DNA of 64,000 nucleotides from Heliopora coerulea (taxonomy: Eukaryota; Cnidaria; Anthozoa; Scleralcyonacea; Helioporidae). Below, piece by piece: positions 21,301-29,989 of the stretch (positions within the stretch are counted from its first letter, which is position 1; each line of letters opens with the position of its first letter). The notes below the pieces were generated by a model. That model had not been told where the DNA came from. It ran no database searches and saw nothing but the letters and a program-made list of their open reading frames with translations. A program made the position numbers and the translations under genes. The DNA lies in the NCBI GenBank assembly GCA_030142905.1, contig JASJOG010000188.1, forward strand, positions 186,001 to 250,000, in the 5' to 3' direction.

Positions 21301-22354
21301 CATGCAGCTGGAAATCTTAGAAAGGATCCACGAAGGGCACCAAGGCATCGTCAAGTGTCGACGACGTGTCAGAGAATCAGTTTGGTGGCCTGGAGTCAGC
21401 AAGCAAATTGCCGACATTGTCACGAACTGTCGTAAATGCATCGAGTACCGACTTCCTGCTCGTGAACCTATGATACCAGCAGCTGTTCCCGAGGGTCCGT
21501 GGAAGACCCTTGGCACCGACCTTTTCTACTTAAAGGGAAGAACGTACCTATTGGTGGTCGACTATTTCTCACGCTATGTGGAGGTATCACCCCTGCTGAC
21601 TTCGCAGAAATCTAGTGAAGCAATACGCGCATTGAAGTCCATATTCGCGCGACACGGCATCCCGGAGACCTTGAGATCGGACAATGGACCACAATTCGCC
21701 TCTACGGAATTCGACCAGTTCTCTAAAGAGTTCGCCTTTACTCACATAACATCAAGTCCAAAGCTACCGCAGTCGAATGGTGAGGCCGAACGTGCTGTCC
21801 AGACTGTAAAGAATGCCTTGAAGAAAGAAGATGACCCTGCGAAAGCCCTGATGTCCTATAGAGCTACACCGCTGGAAAATGGCTACAGCCCTGCAGAAAT
21901 GCTCTTCGGTCGCAAAATCCGGACAACTCTCCCGGTCTCTCCTGACCGACTAAAGCCATCATGGCCAGACGTAGAGAAGATCTGGGAACACGAACAAAAG
22001 AACAAGATAAGTCAAGTGTACCGTTACAACGCCAAGTACCGATGTAAAGATCTGCCTGAACTGAAAGCCGGGGATTCTGCATGGGTTGTCGACCAGAAAA
22101 CACCGGCTGTCGTCACGAAGAAGGATATTACACCAAGATCGTATACAGTAGAGACGGAAGATGGCACCCCTATCAGGCGAAATCGCAGACATCTTGTACC
22201 AATGCCTGCAAATGACAGCGTTATAGAAGTACCAGTTCCGCAGGCGGAAGTTCCGGTGAAATCACCGGAGGTTAAACACGAGACAGGAACAGGAACAGCG
22301 ATGACAAGATATGGAAGAATTGTTAAACCACCAGCTAGACTGGGATTTACTTAG
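18377..22354 (+). CDS. Gag-Pol polyprotein, Ty3/gypsy, 1,325 aa
   Basis: Encodes the parts needed to copy and insert the element. Gag is roughly residues 1-270, with a QGQGQGQG stretch near 205. There is a zinc knuckle CX2CX4HX4C at 276-289 (CHHCGKQGHFAKVC), an aspartic protease with LDSGA at 337-341, and an RT at about 490-660 with SKLDANSGF and QMDD at 614-617 (the usual Tyr is Gln). RNase H has Asp 763, Glu 803 and Asp 830. The integrase has an HHCC finger (H985, H988, C1018, C1021) and catalytic D1048, D1102, E1138. Gag and Pol share one frame, so no frameshift is needed. The ATG at 18377 is the first in the frame after the LTR. Codon use is less AT-rich than the flanks. All catalytic residues are present. 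Confidence 0.95.
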   Translation: MSMETSTEGTSSPTSPNMEGIRPILPVKPPKPFDFTKPEEWPRWIKRFDRYRIVSGLYKQNEELQVNAFLYAMGGEAEDIMSSFAFPEPSDAKKYDVVKGKFDKHFVAKKNVIYERAKFNQRVQNPDEPVENFITALHCLAEFCEYGPLKEEMIRDRLVVGLRDMKLSEKLQMNAALTLENAVQQARQSESVKKQQEVIRNLQSQGQGQGQGNIDNVEKDHFERSPKKRSQWKPKKSPSTKDSRPGSTQRRSTCGRCGSITSKHSQHTCPAMNSKCHHCGKQGHFAKVCRSRNIDEVEDEDDSSSDSEIFLGEVTSKSREPWMANITINNNETVFKLDSGADVTVVPRQTYEDMADRPTLLKTSKTLYGPCRYRLRCMGKFKAILVHQNKSCAEEIYVLDNLDRPLLGRTACHKLEIIKKIDEVRSPVNLGDVKKTHPKLFKGLGCIPGEYNIELKDDVTPFNITAPRRIPIPLQEKVKNELKRMEKLDVIERVDQPTDWCSPVVVVPKKNGAVRICGDFIKLNKAVKRENHPMPTTEQTLAKLAGAKVVSKLDANSGFWQRKLSAKSKLFTTFITPWGRYCYRRLPFGISSAPEHFQKTIQQILEGLDGIECQMDDILVFGECQEQHDVRLEAVFHRLEEYGVTLNPEKCEFSKEKISFLGHIIGKDGIEADPMKVEAIQQIKVPVDVSELRRFLGMANQMGKYLPNLAQTSKPLRDLLSKESAWIWQNPQQKAFEEIKKKLTSAPVLAIYDPQLETTVSADASSYGIGAVLTQKQSNGDWKPVVFISRALTNTEQRYAQIEKEALATTWACERMADYLVGKTFHIETDHKPLVPLLGSKNLDEMPPRIQRLRMRLMRFNYTISHVPGKDLVTADTLSRAPLSTTADRRHEEEINLYVENVLLHLPASDKRLEEISARQKEDPLCQKLAEYCEEGWPDIAKLPNSMRAYWSSRGEISRVRGLLLKGCQIIIPSSMQLEILERIHEGHQGIVKCRRRVRESVWWPGVSKQIADIVTNCRKCIEYRLPAREPMIPAAVPEGPWKTLGTDLFYLKGRTYLLVVDYFSRYVEVSPLLTSQKSSEAIRALKSIFARHGIPETLRSDNGPQFASTEFDQFSKEFAFTHITSSPKLPQSNGEAERAVQTVKNALKKEDDPAKALMSYRATPLENGYSPAEMLFGRKIRTTLPVSPDRLKPSWPDVEKIWEHEQKNKISQVYRYNAKYRCKDLPELKAGDSAWVVDQKTPAVVTKKDITPRSYTVETEDGTPIRRNRRHLVPMPANDSVIEVPVPQAEVPVKSPEVKHETGTGTAMTRYGRIVKPPARLGFT

Positions 22355-22423
22355 AAAAATGACCTCTTTAGCGTTCATCTTTATATTTACTGAAAAACTA
22401 TTTTGATATGTCTTACGTTCCTT

Positions 22424-22436
22424 AAAAGAAGGAAGA
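22424..22436 (+). promoter_or_regulatory. Polypurine tract
   Basis: A purine-rich run ending AAAAGAAGGAAGA lies directly before the 3' LTR, the usual site for priming plus-strand DNA. Confidence 0.8.
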
Positions 22437-22596
22437 TGTTGTGTTGAATGATCTGATCTGGATAGTCACGTGAGAGACTCGTGGCCTCGACCAGGGGCCG
22501 AGAAGGTTGGCGGGAGTTTTTTGAGCAACGATTGAGGAGACTGTAAAACTCTAGAGATTAGATCGGTCACTAATAAATACGATAACTAACACAACA
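22437..22596 (+). repeat. 3' LTR, 160 bp
   Basis: Appears identical to the 5' LTR and is followed by the CCCTC target duplicate. Confidence 0.95.
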
Positions 22597-22799
22597 CCCT
22601 CTCATAAAAATGGGCATACAAATGTTCTCCTGGTATGCCCCTTTGGCCATTACCATACCTTTTAACACTACTTTTATGGTTATTGAACCTCCTCCTAAAA
22701 GATGTTATTGTACCGCCCACATAAATCTTCGAACACTTTTTACATATTATAAGGTAAATCACTCCTGCCGAATCGCAATCGAACAAATAATTAATATAA

Positions 22800-23975
22800 A
22801 ATGTACGACCATCTCTACACATGGGAATGGTCATATGAAAAGTATACATGGGAATGGTCATATGAAAAGCTTTCGTACTTAGATGTTATGGTTATGGTTC
22901 AAGGTAATAAGATCTCGACAGATGTGTATTGTAAACCAACGGATACGCATCAGTATTTAGATTATGGATCCTGTCATCCGCGGCATGTTAAGAAGGGGAT
23001 TCCTTATGGGCAAGCCTTGAGAGTTAAACGGATTTGTAGTATGGAGGAGAGTTATAGAGATAGATTACGGGATCTTCGTAGTAATTTTATAAAAAGAGGT
23101 TTTAAGGAAAACTTGGTAGATTCTGAATTTGAGAGGGCCAGAGCTAAGACCAGGGAGTCTCCTTTGCCAAGATAGTAATAGAAGAGATATTAAAAGAAAT
23201 AAGAGATTGCCATTAGTTATGACGTTTCATCCTGCATTGTCGGGGATGGGTAAAATCATTGATTCACTCTGGCCAATTTTGCATGCCTCGGAGGACATGA
23301 GAAGTATTTTTGAAGAAAAGCCGATGGTAGTATACCGGAGATCAAAGAATTTAAAGGATAATTTAGTGAGGTCTAAACTGAAGGGAGAAGGTAGTGGGGA
23401 TAAGGGTATGCGAAAATGTGGTAAATCACGCTGCCAAATTTGCAATTTTGTGGAGGAAGGTTCTACACTTTGTAGAAATGGTCGTACATTTCATATTAAT
23501 TATTTGTTCGATTGCGATTCGGCAGGAGTGATTTACCTTATAATATGTAAAAAGTGTTCGAAGATTTATGTGGGCAGTACAATAACATCTTTTAGGAGGA
23601 GGTTCAATAACCATAAAAGTAGTGTTAAAAGGTATGGTAATGGCCAAAGGGCATACCAGGAGAACATTTGTATGCCCATTTTTATGAGAGGGGTCATGAG
23701 GGAATTAAAGATATGTTAGTTAAAATTATTGATAGGACGGATGTATCAGACTCAACTAAAAAGGAAGGTTTTTGGGCATATAAATTGGATTCTTTTGTGC
23801 CTGAAGGTTTGAACCTTAGGGACTTCTTTTGAGTATTTTTTAACGGATTTTTTAATTATTAAGTAATGTTATGTGTGTAAGGAGTATCTTCTACCTTGTA
23901 GTTCTTATTCTTGACAAAGGGGCAGTACTCCGAAACGTTGAAATAAAGGTTTTTAAAAGTTTTATCTTGACAGCT
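22800..23975 (+). mobile_element. Penelope-like element, right arm
   Basis: Contains the C-terminal part of the RT, a linker, a GIY-YIG domain, stop near 23832, and a 3' UTR ending GAAACGTTGAAATAAAGG and TTTTATCTTGACAG. The mirror-image left arm lies across the centre near 22800-22830, where a 25-bp unit (CATGGGAATGGTCATATGAA) is doubled. Penelope-like elements are known for partial inverted or tandem copies. Confidence 0.87.
22869..23834 (+). pseudogene. Penelope-like RT C-terminus and GIY-YIG endonuclease, frameshifted
   Basis: Begins in the RT thumb region: VYCKPTDTHQYL, SCHPRHVKKGIPYGQALRVK and RICS, a signature of Penelope-like RTs. A frameshift between about 23130 and 23170 leads to NRRDIKRNKRLPLVMTFHP, then CGKSRCQICN, FHINYLFDCDSAGVIYLIIC, KKCSKIYVGSTITSFRRRF and NNHK: GIY (VIY), YIG (YVG), Arg and His of the nuclease. 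A lost G near 23648 shifts the frame again before YERGHEGIKD and the end LNLRDFF. The catalytic fingers of the RT are missing. Not functional. Confidence 0.87.
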
Positions 23976-24017
23976 AAAAATGGTTTTAAAACTTTGGATA
24001 AGGAGGTTTGTGATAAG

Positions 24018-24052
<35 letters not shown>
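24018..24052. repeat. (TA)n microsatellite
   Basis: A TA run between the Penelope-like arm and the GIY-YIG cassette. Confidence 0.95.
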
Positions 24053-24056
<4 letters not shown>

Positions 24057-24825
24057 TAATGATAAGCCTTCGTGGTGCTACTCTGAGTTTCACGCTCTTC
24101 AGCGATCTTCAGGTAATTAATGAAGTTTCGCTTCAGTTGGCGTTTATAATTTCCGGCATACGTGAGATGACTTGTTGGTGGGTAGACAGTGATGATGTCA
24201 CAGTATTCTTTCGTCGGCAAAAGTTCTTGACATAAAATTTATTTTCGTGGCGGCGTTTAGAGATTATTTCTGTCCGTTTGTTTAATAAATTTCTTTTGTC
24301 GGCCTTTAATATCATCAATTTTTCTTCTAGGCAAAGGTTATATCGTTTTCCTCCAGCTGAGTACGTTGCCGCACGTTTCAAAACTGACCAAGTTAATGAA
24401 AATGGTATATTTTTCCTTTTTAAGTCCCAAATGTGTTTAGAAATTTCCGTCTCGTTTGCATATTTCTCGTTTCGAAAAGATTTAAAATGGCTGTTGTATT
24501 GTTTTTTGAAGTTGTTGGCTGTCATTTCTATATATTGTTTCGTGTTCGTTCCGTCGGTAGTTGACACGTTGGCTTGGTAAATGATTCCTTCCGCTAAGCA
24601 GTTTCCTTTCAGAGGGCATTTCGCTCTGTCTCTACAGTTTCCTCTCAGAGAGCATTTTTCAGAGGGCATTTTTCCTTTCAGAGGGCATTTTTCCTTTCAG
24701 AAGGCATTCATTCTACCAAGTCATCCCACGTAACGCCAACGAAGCGGAAATTCATTAGTTGCCTGAAAATCGCTGAAGAGCGTGAAACTCAGAGTAGCAG
24801 CACGAAGCCTTATCATTAACAATAT
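24057..24825 (-). mobile_element. GIY-YIG cassette between inverted repeats
   Basis: About 770 bp. Left end: GATAAGCCTTCGTGGTGCTA, CTCTGAGTTTCACGCTCTTC, AGCGATCTTCAGG. Right end: the complement, with CTGAAGAGCGTGAAACTC and CACGAAGCCTTATC. The only frame inside is the GIY-YIG protein. The inverted ends resemble a doubled Penelope-type terminus. A second fragment of this family is at 5500-5940. Confidence 0.7.
24133..24669 (-). pseudogene. GIY-YIG-type endonuclease domain, C-terminal part of a retroelement ORF
   Basis: 178 codons without an internal stop. Cysteine-rich start (PSEKCSLRGNCRD, CPLKGNCLAEG), then GIIYQANVST (GIY), KQYIEMTANNF (YIG position reads YIE), KKQYNSH (Arg replaced by Lys/Gln region, His kept), EISKHIWDLK, SAGGKRYNLCLEEKL and NLLNKRTEI. 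This layout is usual for the endonuclease end of Penelope-like or related retroelement proteins. The Gly to Glu change in YIG would probably weaken the nuclease. No RT is present upstream. Confidence 0.7.
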
Positions 24826-24887
24826 TAACATTGCTCTACTTCTGTGGTATTGAGCACTCTGTTGTCAATTGAAAAATCTATCATTTA

Positions 24888-24891
<4 letters not shown>

Positions 24892-24942
<51 letters not shown>
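24892..24942. repeat. (TTTA)/(TA)n microsatellite
   Basis: TTTATTTATTTATATATA.. run directly before DR280 copy 2. Confidence 0.95.
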
Positions 24943-24944
<2 letters not shown>

Positions 24945-24949
24945 TACAA

Positions 24950-25235
24950 TAATATAATATCTAAAAACCGAGAAGGAGTGCTTTATCGGGATTTAAAACA
25001 CGAGGAGATAGCCGAGTGTTTTAGATCCGGTAAAGCACGAACTGCGATTTTTTTAGATGTCTTCTAAAATGAACCTCGTAATACGCTAATTCGCGAAGAA
25101 AGTTTGGAAATTTATCTTATGTAAGCCGAAAAAAATGAACTTCTTCTTCACATATGAAATCACACGTGTCTTTATCACTTATAAAGACCCAACACAGTTA
25201 TGATTTTCTTTTGTATTTTCCTCATGAATTATTGC
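24950..25235 (+). repeat. Dispersed repeat DR280, copy 2
   Basis: Matches 7930-8225 along its length: AGGAGTGCTTTATCGGGATTT, GCACGAACTGCG, AGATGTCTTCTAAAAT and TTATGATTTTCTTT. Non-coding. Confidence 0.7.
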
Positions 25236-26790
25236 TCTTTTCTGAGAGGATTAGTCTTCCCATATTTCGCTCTCGCTAATGCCAGACTATTTCACTCGTC
25301 AAGGGTAGACCTCCAACTGGGAAAGAGTTGACAATCTGAATTAGAACTTTCTCAATCAACTCTTTCCCAGCAAGATACGACTTCTATGATTTAACTCTGG
25401 CTAACGCAAAATGATTTTACTCGTTAAGGGGAGACATCGCGTCGGGAAGGGGTTAATTATAAAAAAGCCAAATATTTATATTCTCTTGAACATGTTTGAT
25501 TATTTAGGAATACCGATAAACTGGCCTCCACAGTATCTTACACGGAAAAAGTTTGATCCACGTAAAGAATCTATGTGGGCTTTGGTCTGCAACATAAGGT
25601 CTTCCAGCATAAGGTCTGCAATCATTTACCAGAGCTCTTTGCTCTGGTAAATGGTTGCAGACCTTATGCTGGAATATCTCATGCCTTGAGTTATCCACTG
25701 ATGTTCTATAAGGACGTTTCACCAGGTCGGTATTAACTTATTAATAATAAATAATGATAATAGACTGGAGTAGGACAAGCACAACTTCAGCCTACTACGG
25801 GAATGTGAACGCATCCCCCCCCCCACCAGAGTCTGGAGTGGCACCTTTGGCATGTGCCAGCAACCACTAAGCCAAGGGTGGATAAGAGTCTTTAGCTTTG
25901 GATGGCAGCTTATCTAAGAGAAGGAAACTCCGAAATAAAACCAGAAATAGGTAGGCAAGACAATGATATCGAAGCCAATAATCTTTATAAAACGAGCAGG
26001 CTTTGATGAGATGACTTAGGGAATGGCGCCCCAGCCTTGCCAGCTGGGTAGACAACTTGCCTTTAAGAGTCAACTTGCCTTAATTGACTGACAGGTGCAA
26101 GAGGTGTGTTTGCCCTGTTAGCCCAAGGACCAGAAGACAATCTGTAGTGCAGGCTGATGGCCCTGGCCTTGGTTGATTGAGGATAAAACAGCCTTAAATG
26201 CTGAAATAGATAAACATTAGTTTGACAATAAAACAATATGCAGACTTAACCCTTGCACTGACCTCAACAGGTTGGCAGTGCAACTGGGTACTGTGAAGGT
26301 CAAACTGGATATACACACCGGGAAATACTTTCAGAGACTTCAGAGGACTGTACATCCCTTACTCCTTTCTGACTGGATAGGTTGGGTGAGTGAGGGCTGA
26401 CCCAGTGGGTGTTTCTTAAAATTCACTTTAACGGTAAAATCTCCTTTCCACACAGGTTCTCCGAAATATGCAATATCTTTTGTGGTCTTACCTGGCGAGA
26501 TGCTGGGAGCAGGTAGCAGGCTGACATTCCTTTCACTGTCCTTAGCTAAGTAGTGTGCGAGTTGTAATAATAATAATAAAAATAATAATAAAAATAATGA
26601 TAATTATAATTTAATCTGGCTTCTCAATTGTTACAGGACTTTTCGCCCAGCACAACTTAACTATCAAATCTGATACTAAAATAAACTAAATACTAATATA
26701 CAATTTACATTTTCAAAGTTTTTATCCTTGCCCTATTTTGTTCTAAAAATATTTCTTAGCAGCAATCTTAACTTTATTTTGTTATTTATT
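25234..26790 (+). repeat. Right arm of inverted segmental duplication
   Basis: The order CTGAGAGGATTAGTC, two SR60 copies (25262-25330 and 25365-25455), kinase exon, intronic module and AGAAATATTTCTTAG..GCAATCTT mirrors 5426-3390. The two arms lie about 20 kb apart, head to head. Confidence 0.8.
25508..25725 (+). pseudogene. Broken copy of kinase exon VIII-IX
   Basis: Starts after TATTTAG and reads GIPINWPPQYLTRKKFDPRK then ESMWALV, matching the exon at 4982-5158. After that the frame is lost: a palindrome at about 25606-25674 replaces a few bases and lengthens the exon from 177 to 218 nt. The end (CACCAG/GTCGGT) still keeps the donor site. Confidence 0.85.
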
Positions 26791-26841
26791 TATTTATATA
26801 TATATTTATTTATTTGTTTACTTATTTATACATTTTTTAAA

Positions 26842-26921
26842 TTGGAAAATCTAATTCATGGCATGCTTGCAATAAAACCAAGCAAGAGAATGTCTTTAAA
26901 GAAAGTCACGAAGCATCCATG
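26842..26921 (+). pseudogene. Copy of kinase exon XI (end of kinase domain)
   Basis: Reads LENLIHGMLAIKPSKRMSLK and then KVTKHPW, ending at CCATG/GTGAGT. This is the C-terminal lobe: the PIM-like 'CLALRPSDRP..EE...HPW' block, with the conserved Arg. No AG acceptor is seen just upstream, where AT-rich TTTA repeats lie, so this copy would not splice. It shows what the missing exon of the 5-14 kb gene should look like. Confidence 0.75.
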
Positions 26922-27164
26922 GTGAGTTTTGGGTTGAAGTATTAGAAACTGATTTACTCAAGTCAGTTTTTTGCCCTTGGTTAATTTGGGTAAGAAATAG
27001 CGCTGTTTAAGAAGATCAGTTAACTCCTTTACATCAGAATTACTATCAATTAAACTCTCACGTCAACTGATTCAGTCATTCAAGAAGAGACATTCTGCCA
27101 GTAAGAGGTTATAATAATAATCTTGATAAACAACGTCGTTGAACAATTCAAACAACTTAAATAT

Positions 27165-27358
27165 GAAACATTTTATTAACTGACGTTTTGCTATTTATTA
27201 TGGAACATCCTAGGAGTAATGAGACTAGTGCACATTGTTGAGTTTAAATCATCTTCTACGGTAATAAACTCAAGATTAAACTCGACAATTTGTACTAGTC
27301 TCATCACTCTGAAGATGTTAAATGATAGGTAACAAAACGTTGGTTAATAAAAATGACT
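27165..27358. repeat. Foldback element, about 190 bp
   Basis: Nested inverted arms: TTTTATTAACTGACGTTTTG left and CAAAACGTTGGTTAATAAAA right, then GAGACTAGTGCACATTGTTG left and CAATTTGTACTAGTCTCAT right. It includes CTGAAGATG near one AACGTT end, similar to Penelope-type termini. Confidence 0.65.
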
Positions 27359-27636
27359 AATATTTAGCCCTTTAAGAGTCAGCGTCCTGCTTACAAGATA
27401 TCAAAAACAAAAGAACAAGTGGAAGAACAAAGCAAAAACAATGAAAGAACAATGAACAAAAGAAATCAAATTCAACATTTAAAGGGTTAAGTTGTTTGAA
27501 CTGTACAACGATGGTGTTCATCAAAATTATTTCCTATGATGTATTATAACCAGATTTCTTTCCCTCCTGGTATGTCAATTGCAACAATACTATACTTAAG
27601 ATAGATGAACGATCTTTAAGCTCGATACTCTGAAAA

Positions 27637-27980
27637 TGATTTCTGAGCCCCAGACGGGGATCGAACCCGCAGCCTTCTGATGACCGGTGAGACGCTCTAA
27701 CCATTGAGCTACCGAAATCATTGGGCTCAGAAATCATTTTCTGAGTATCGAGCTTGAAAATCGTTCATCTACCTTAATATATTCAAGCTCTCACGTTTCT
27801 CAAATATTGAAGTGCTTCAACCATTACTAATATATAGTGGCTTCCGCTTAGGTCGCACATACATGTATATATCAAATTTGCACCTTAGCTCACCATCTGA
27901 GTCTTAATAGCTTAATGGTTAGAGCGTCTCACCGGTCATCGGAAGGTTGCAAATTCTGTCCCCGTCTGGGGCTCAGAAAT
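27637..27980. repeat. Inverted pair of tRNA-like modules, pair 3
   Basis: The minus half at 27637-27720 has GGTAGCTCAATGGTTAGAGC and GGGTTCGATCCCCGTCTGGG. The plus half at 27905-27980 has AGCTTAATGGTTAGAGCGTC and a decayed B box (AAATTCTGTCCCCGTCTGGG). Both are flanked outward by CAGAAATCATTTTCTGAGTA-type sequence. The core between them has GGTCGCACATACATG and GCACCTTAGCTCACC, also found in pairs 4 and 5. Confidence 0.75.
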
Positions 27981-28099
27981 CATTTTCTGAGTATCGATTT
28001 CGAAGATCGTTTATCTACCATAATATATCCAAGCTCTCACGTTTCTCAAACATTAAACAATTAGTATACTTGCTAAATCCTTTTCTCGGTAAAGTGTTT

Positions 28100-28490
28100 A
28101 TTTTAGATGTTGAACTTCAAAACTTTAGATATCGAACTGTTAGCGGATAACTATTTTGTAGAAGTAGGGAAGTTACCTCAAGGCTTTCTAGAATGTCTTG
28201 TTACTCTTATCAATTCAAAGCTATTCTTCTCCGTTTATTGTAACGTTTTTATGACTGTACTGAAAACCAGGGCCGTTGCAAAGAAAACTGACTGACTAAG
28301 ATTCCAACAACGGAAAGATCTTTTGTCTTTTGAAACGCCAAATGTCTTCTCCTTCCGTTGATATTTAGTAGCCAAATCAGTTGTTTTGTATAAAATAAAA
28401 CTTACTCCAGTAAATATCAACATCTTGGAACTCAAGATTTCAGTCACAAAATAACTTCCTCTTCGATGATGTCATCACTCCTCTTCTATC
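28100..28490. other. No confident gene; possible coding scrap
   Basis: The plus frame 28107-28295 (LDIELLADNYFVEVGKLPQG..) has some protein-like look, but no domain and no phase match to the kinase copy upstream. Left as unknown. Confidence 0.35.
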
Positions 28491-28492
28491 TA

Positions 28493-28968
28493 TACCGTAA
28501 ACGTTACAACAAGCCTCCTCTCCCTAATAAGCCCTCCCCCCTAATAAGCACTCCGCCTAAAGCTACAAGTTTCTAATAAGCCTCCCTTCTCTTATAAGCC
28601 CCCCGTAAATAAAAAAAAAGATATGAACACAGGGCAAATATAGTGTTAAAGTACGTTTTATTCTTGATCTCAACATTGCCAACTTAAATCCTCATAATAG
28701 ACAGTTTTTGGGCTTTCTTATCTAGTTCGTATTTAAGGATATTGATCACCGCTCTTGATAGCACATATTTGTTTTCGTTTAGGATATTGTAGGTTTAAAT
28801 ATATACCATACTACATTACATTGTACGAGACATTTCAGAAGAAAAATGACTTGCATCACATGGTCATCAGTGAGTTTTTAATAAGCCCGCCTCTCGAATA
28901 AGCCCCCCGTCTGGTGGTCCTGAAAGTTAATAAGCCCCCATGGGGGCTTATTAAAGCGTTTACGGTAT
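28493..28968. mobile_element. TIR element with AATAAGCCCCC repeats
   Basis: Ends TACCGTAAACGTTACAAC and AAGCGTTTACGGTA are inverted repeats. Each end is packed with short copies of CTAATAAGCCTCC/AATAAGCCCCC and ends in a GGGGGCTTATT hairpin. No frame inside. A similar TACGGTA-ended element is at 46778-47442, which carries a pogo-like relic, so this may be its non-autonomous relative. Confidence 0.7.
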
Positions 28969-28969
28969 A

Positions 28970-29985
28970 TAAATATATAGACTTAGGCATGTTAATGTGT
29001 TTGTCTGAGGATGACTTTGAAATGGGCTCCAAATATTACAATCTCACGATTCTCATCTTGTCTTTAACTCAAATCTTCAGTTGAATTGCAAGATGTCTAT
29101 ATTACTCGGATGATGCTGTATTGCATACTTTTTCAAGTTGTATGCTGGTTGTGGTTTTCAGTTGTTTTGTTGCTTATCAGAATGTTAGTTTGAATCAGTC
29201 AATAATTCACTTGAATTTCATCACCAATAAATATTGAGGGGTGCTACACTCTCCTTCATCCCCGCTTCTGATGGTCCTGCTGAAAACTTTTATTCTTCGT
29301 AGGATGAAAGGAGAACAAAACCGCTCCATTTTCAGGCTTCCATCATTCATTCGTTGTATCCTACGACGCCCACATGACTGAGACCTATGGTTCAACCAAA
29401 GAACCTGCTGGATAGCTTTGTCAATATTTATTTCACTCTTATCTTTAGTGTTATATATTATACAGTAGTTTCCATAGGAATTCATATTACATAGGGAAGA
29501 GTGTCTGATTACATCGTGGGGCTTCCCAACGAATTATTTTGTCGGTTGAGTTCGGTTTATTAGTTAAAGCTCAGGTTTTATTTTTGATTAACTAACACAA
29601 TCGCTGGTAAATTTGTGTTTGTGTGAAAAACTTTATTCAGAAATAACCGATAGTCGCTTTGGGACCATGTTTAACATAGATAGCTTTCCCAATTTACTCA
29701 TCTATATTTCTGCCCAATTTCAAATCTTTCTATCCATCTCTCATTTCTTTCTCGACCTATTCTTCTATTAGCCCGGCAGTCTCTTTCTCTTATCAGTTCA
29801 ATAATAAAATAATCAACCTATCAATTCATTATTCAGTTAATGCATTCATCCACTAGACCGTTGACCCATCCTTTCTTAATCTACCCATCCTAACATCAAC
29901 GCTTACATCTATCCATCCTTTCATCCATTCATCCATAAAACAAATTACCCGTCGATCCATTCACCGACCCATCAATCCATCACTT
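28970..29985. other. No gene seen
   Basis: Ordinary AT-rich DNA. From about 29860 the sequence turns into CATC/CATT simple repeats (CCATCC, ATTCATCCAT) that lead into the pyrimidine tract. The minus frame 29207-29485 has no recognisable feature. Confidence 0.5.
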
Positions 29986-29989
29986 CCTG

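Larger units (their letters stand above)
18106..22596 (+). mobile_element. Intact Ty3/gypsy LTR retrotransposon
   Basis: A 4,491-bp element with two 160-bp LTRs, a single gag-pol frame and a 5-bp target duplication CCCTC at 18101-18105 and 22597-22601. By eye the two LTRs are the same at all 160 positions, and the 1,325-codon frame has no stop, so insertion was recent. Its host site is the 3' part of a Penelope-like element. Structure and domain order (gag, protease, RT, RNase H, integrase) place it in Ty3/gypsy. No envelope or chromodomain is seen. Confidence 0.97.
17822..22800 (-). mobile_element. Penelope-like element, left inverted arm (split by the LTR element)
   Basis: Leaving out the LTR element at 18106-22596, the minus strand of 22800-22602 and 18105-17822 reads the end of a Penelope-like ORF and its 3' UTR. 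GRTFYINYLFD, GVIYLIICKKCSKIYVGGTI and SFRRRFNNHK form the GIY-YIG endonuclease domain; EGFWAYKLDSFVPKGLNLRD closes the ORF. It mirrors the right arm (about 23470-23975). The LTR element inserted between ..HFYER and HEGIKD. Confidence 0.85.

Noticed and set aside
18271..22192. Many minus-strand frames across the gypsy element
   Set aside because: They are antisense shadows of the intact gag-pol frame and have no motifs of their own.
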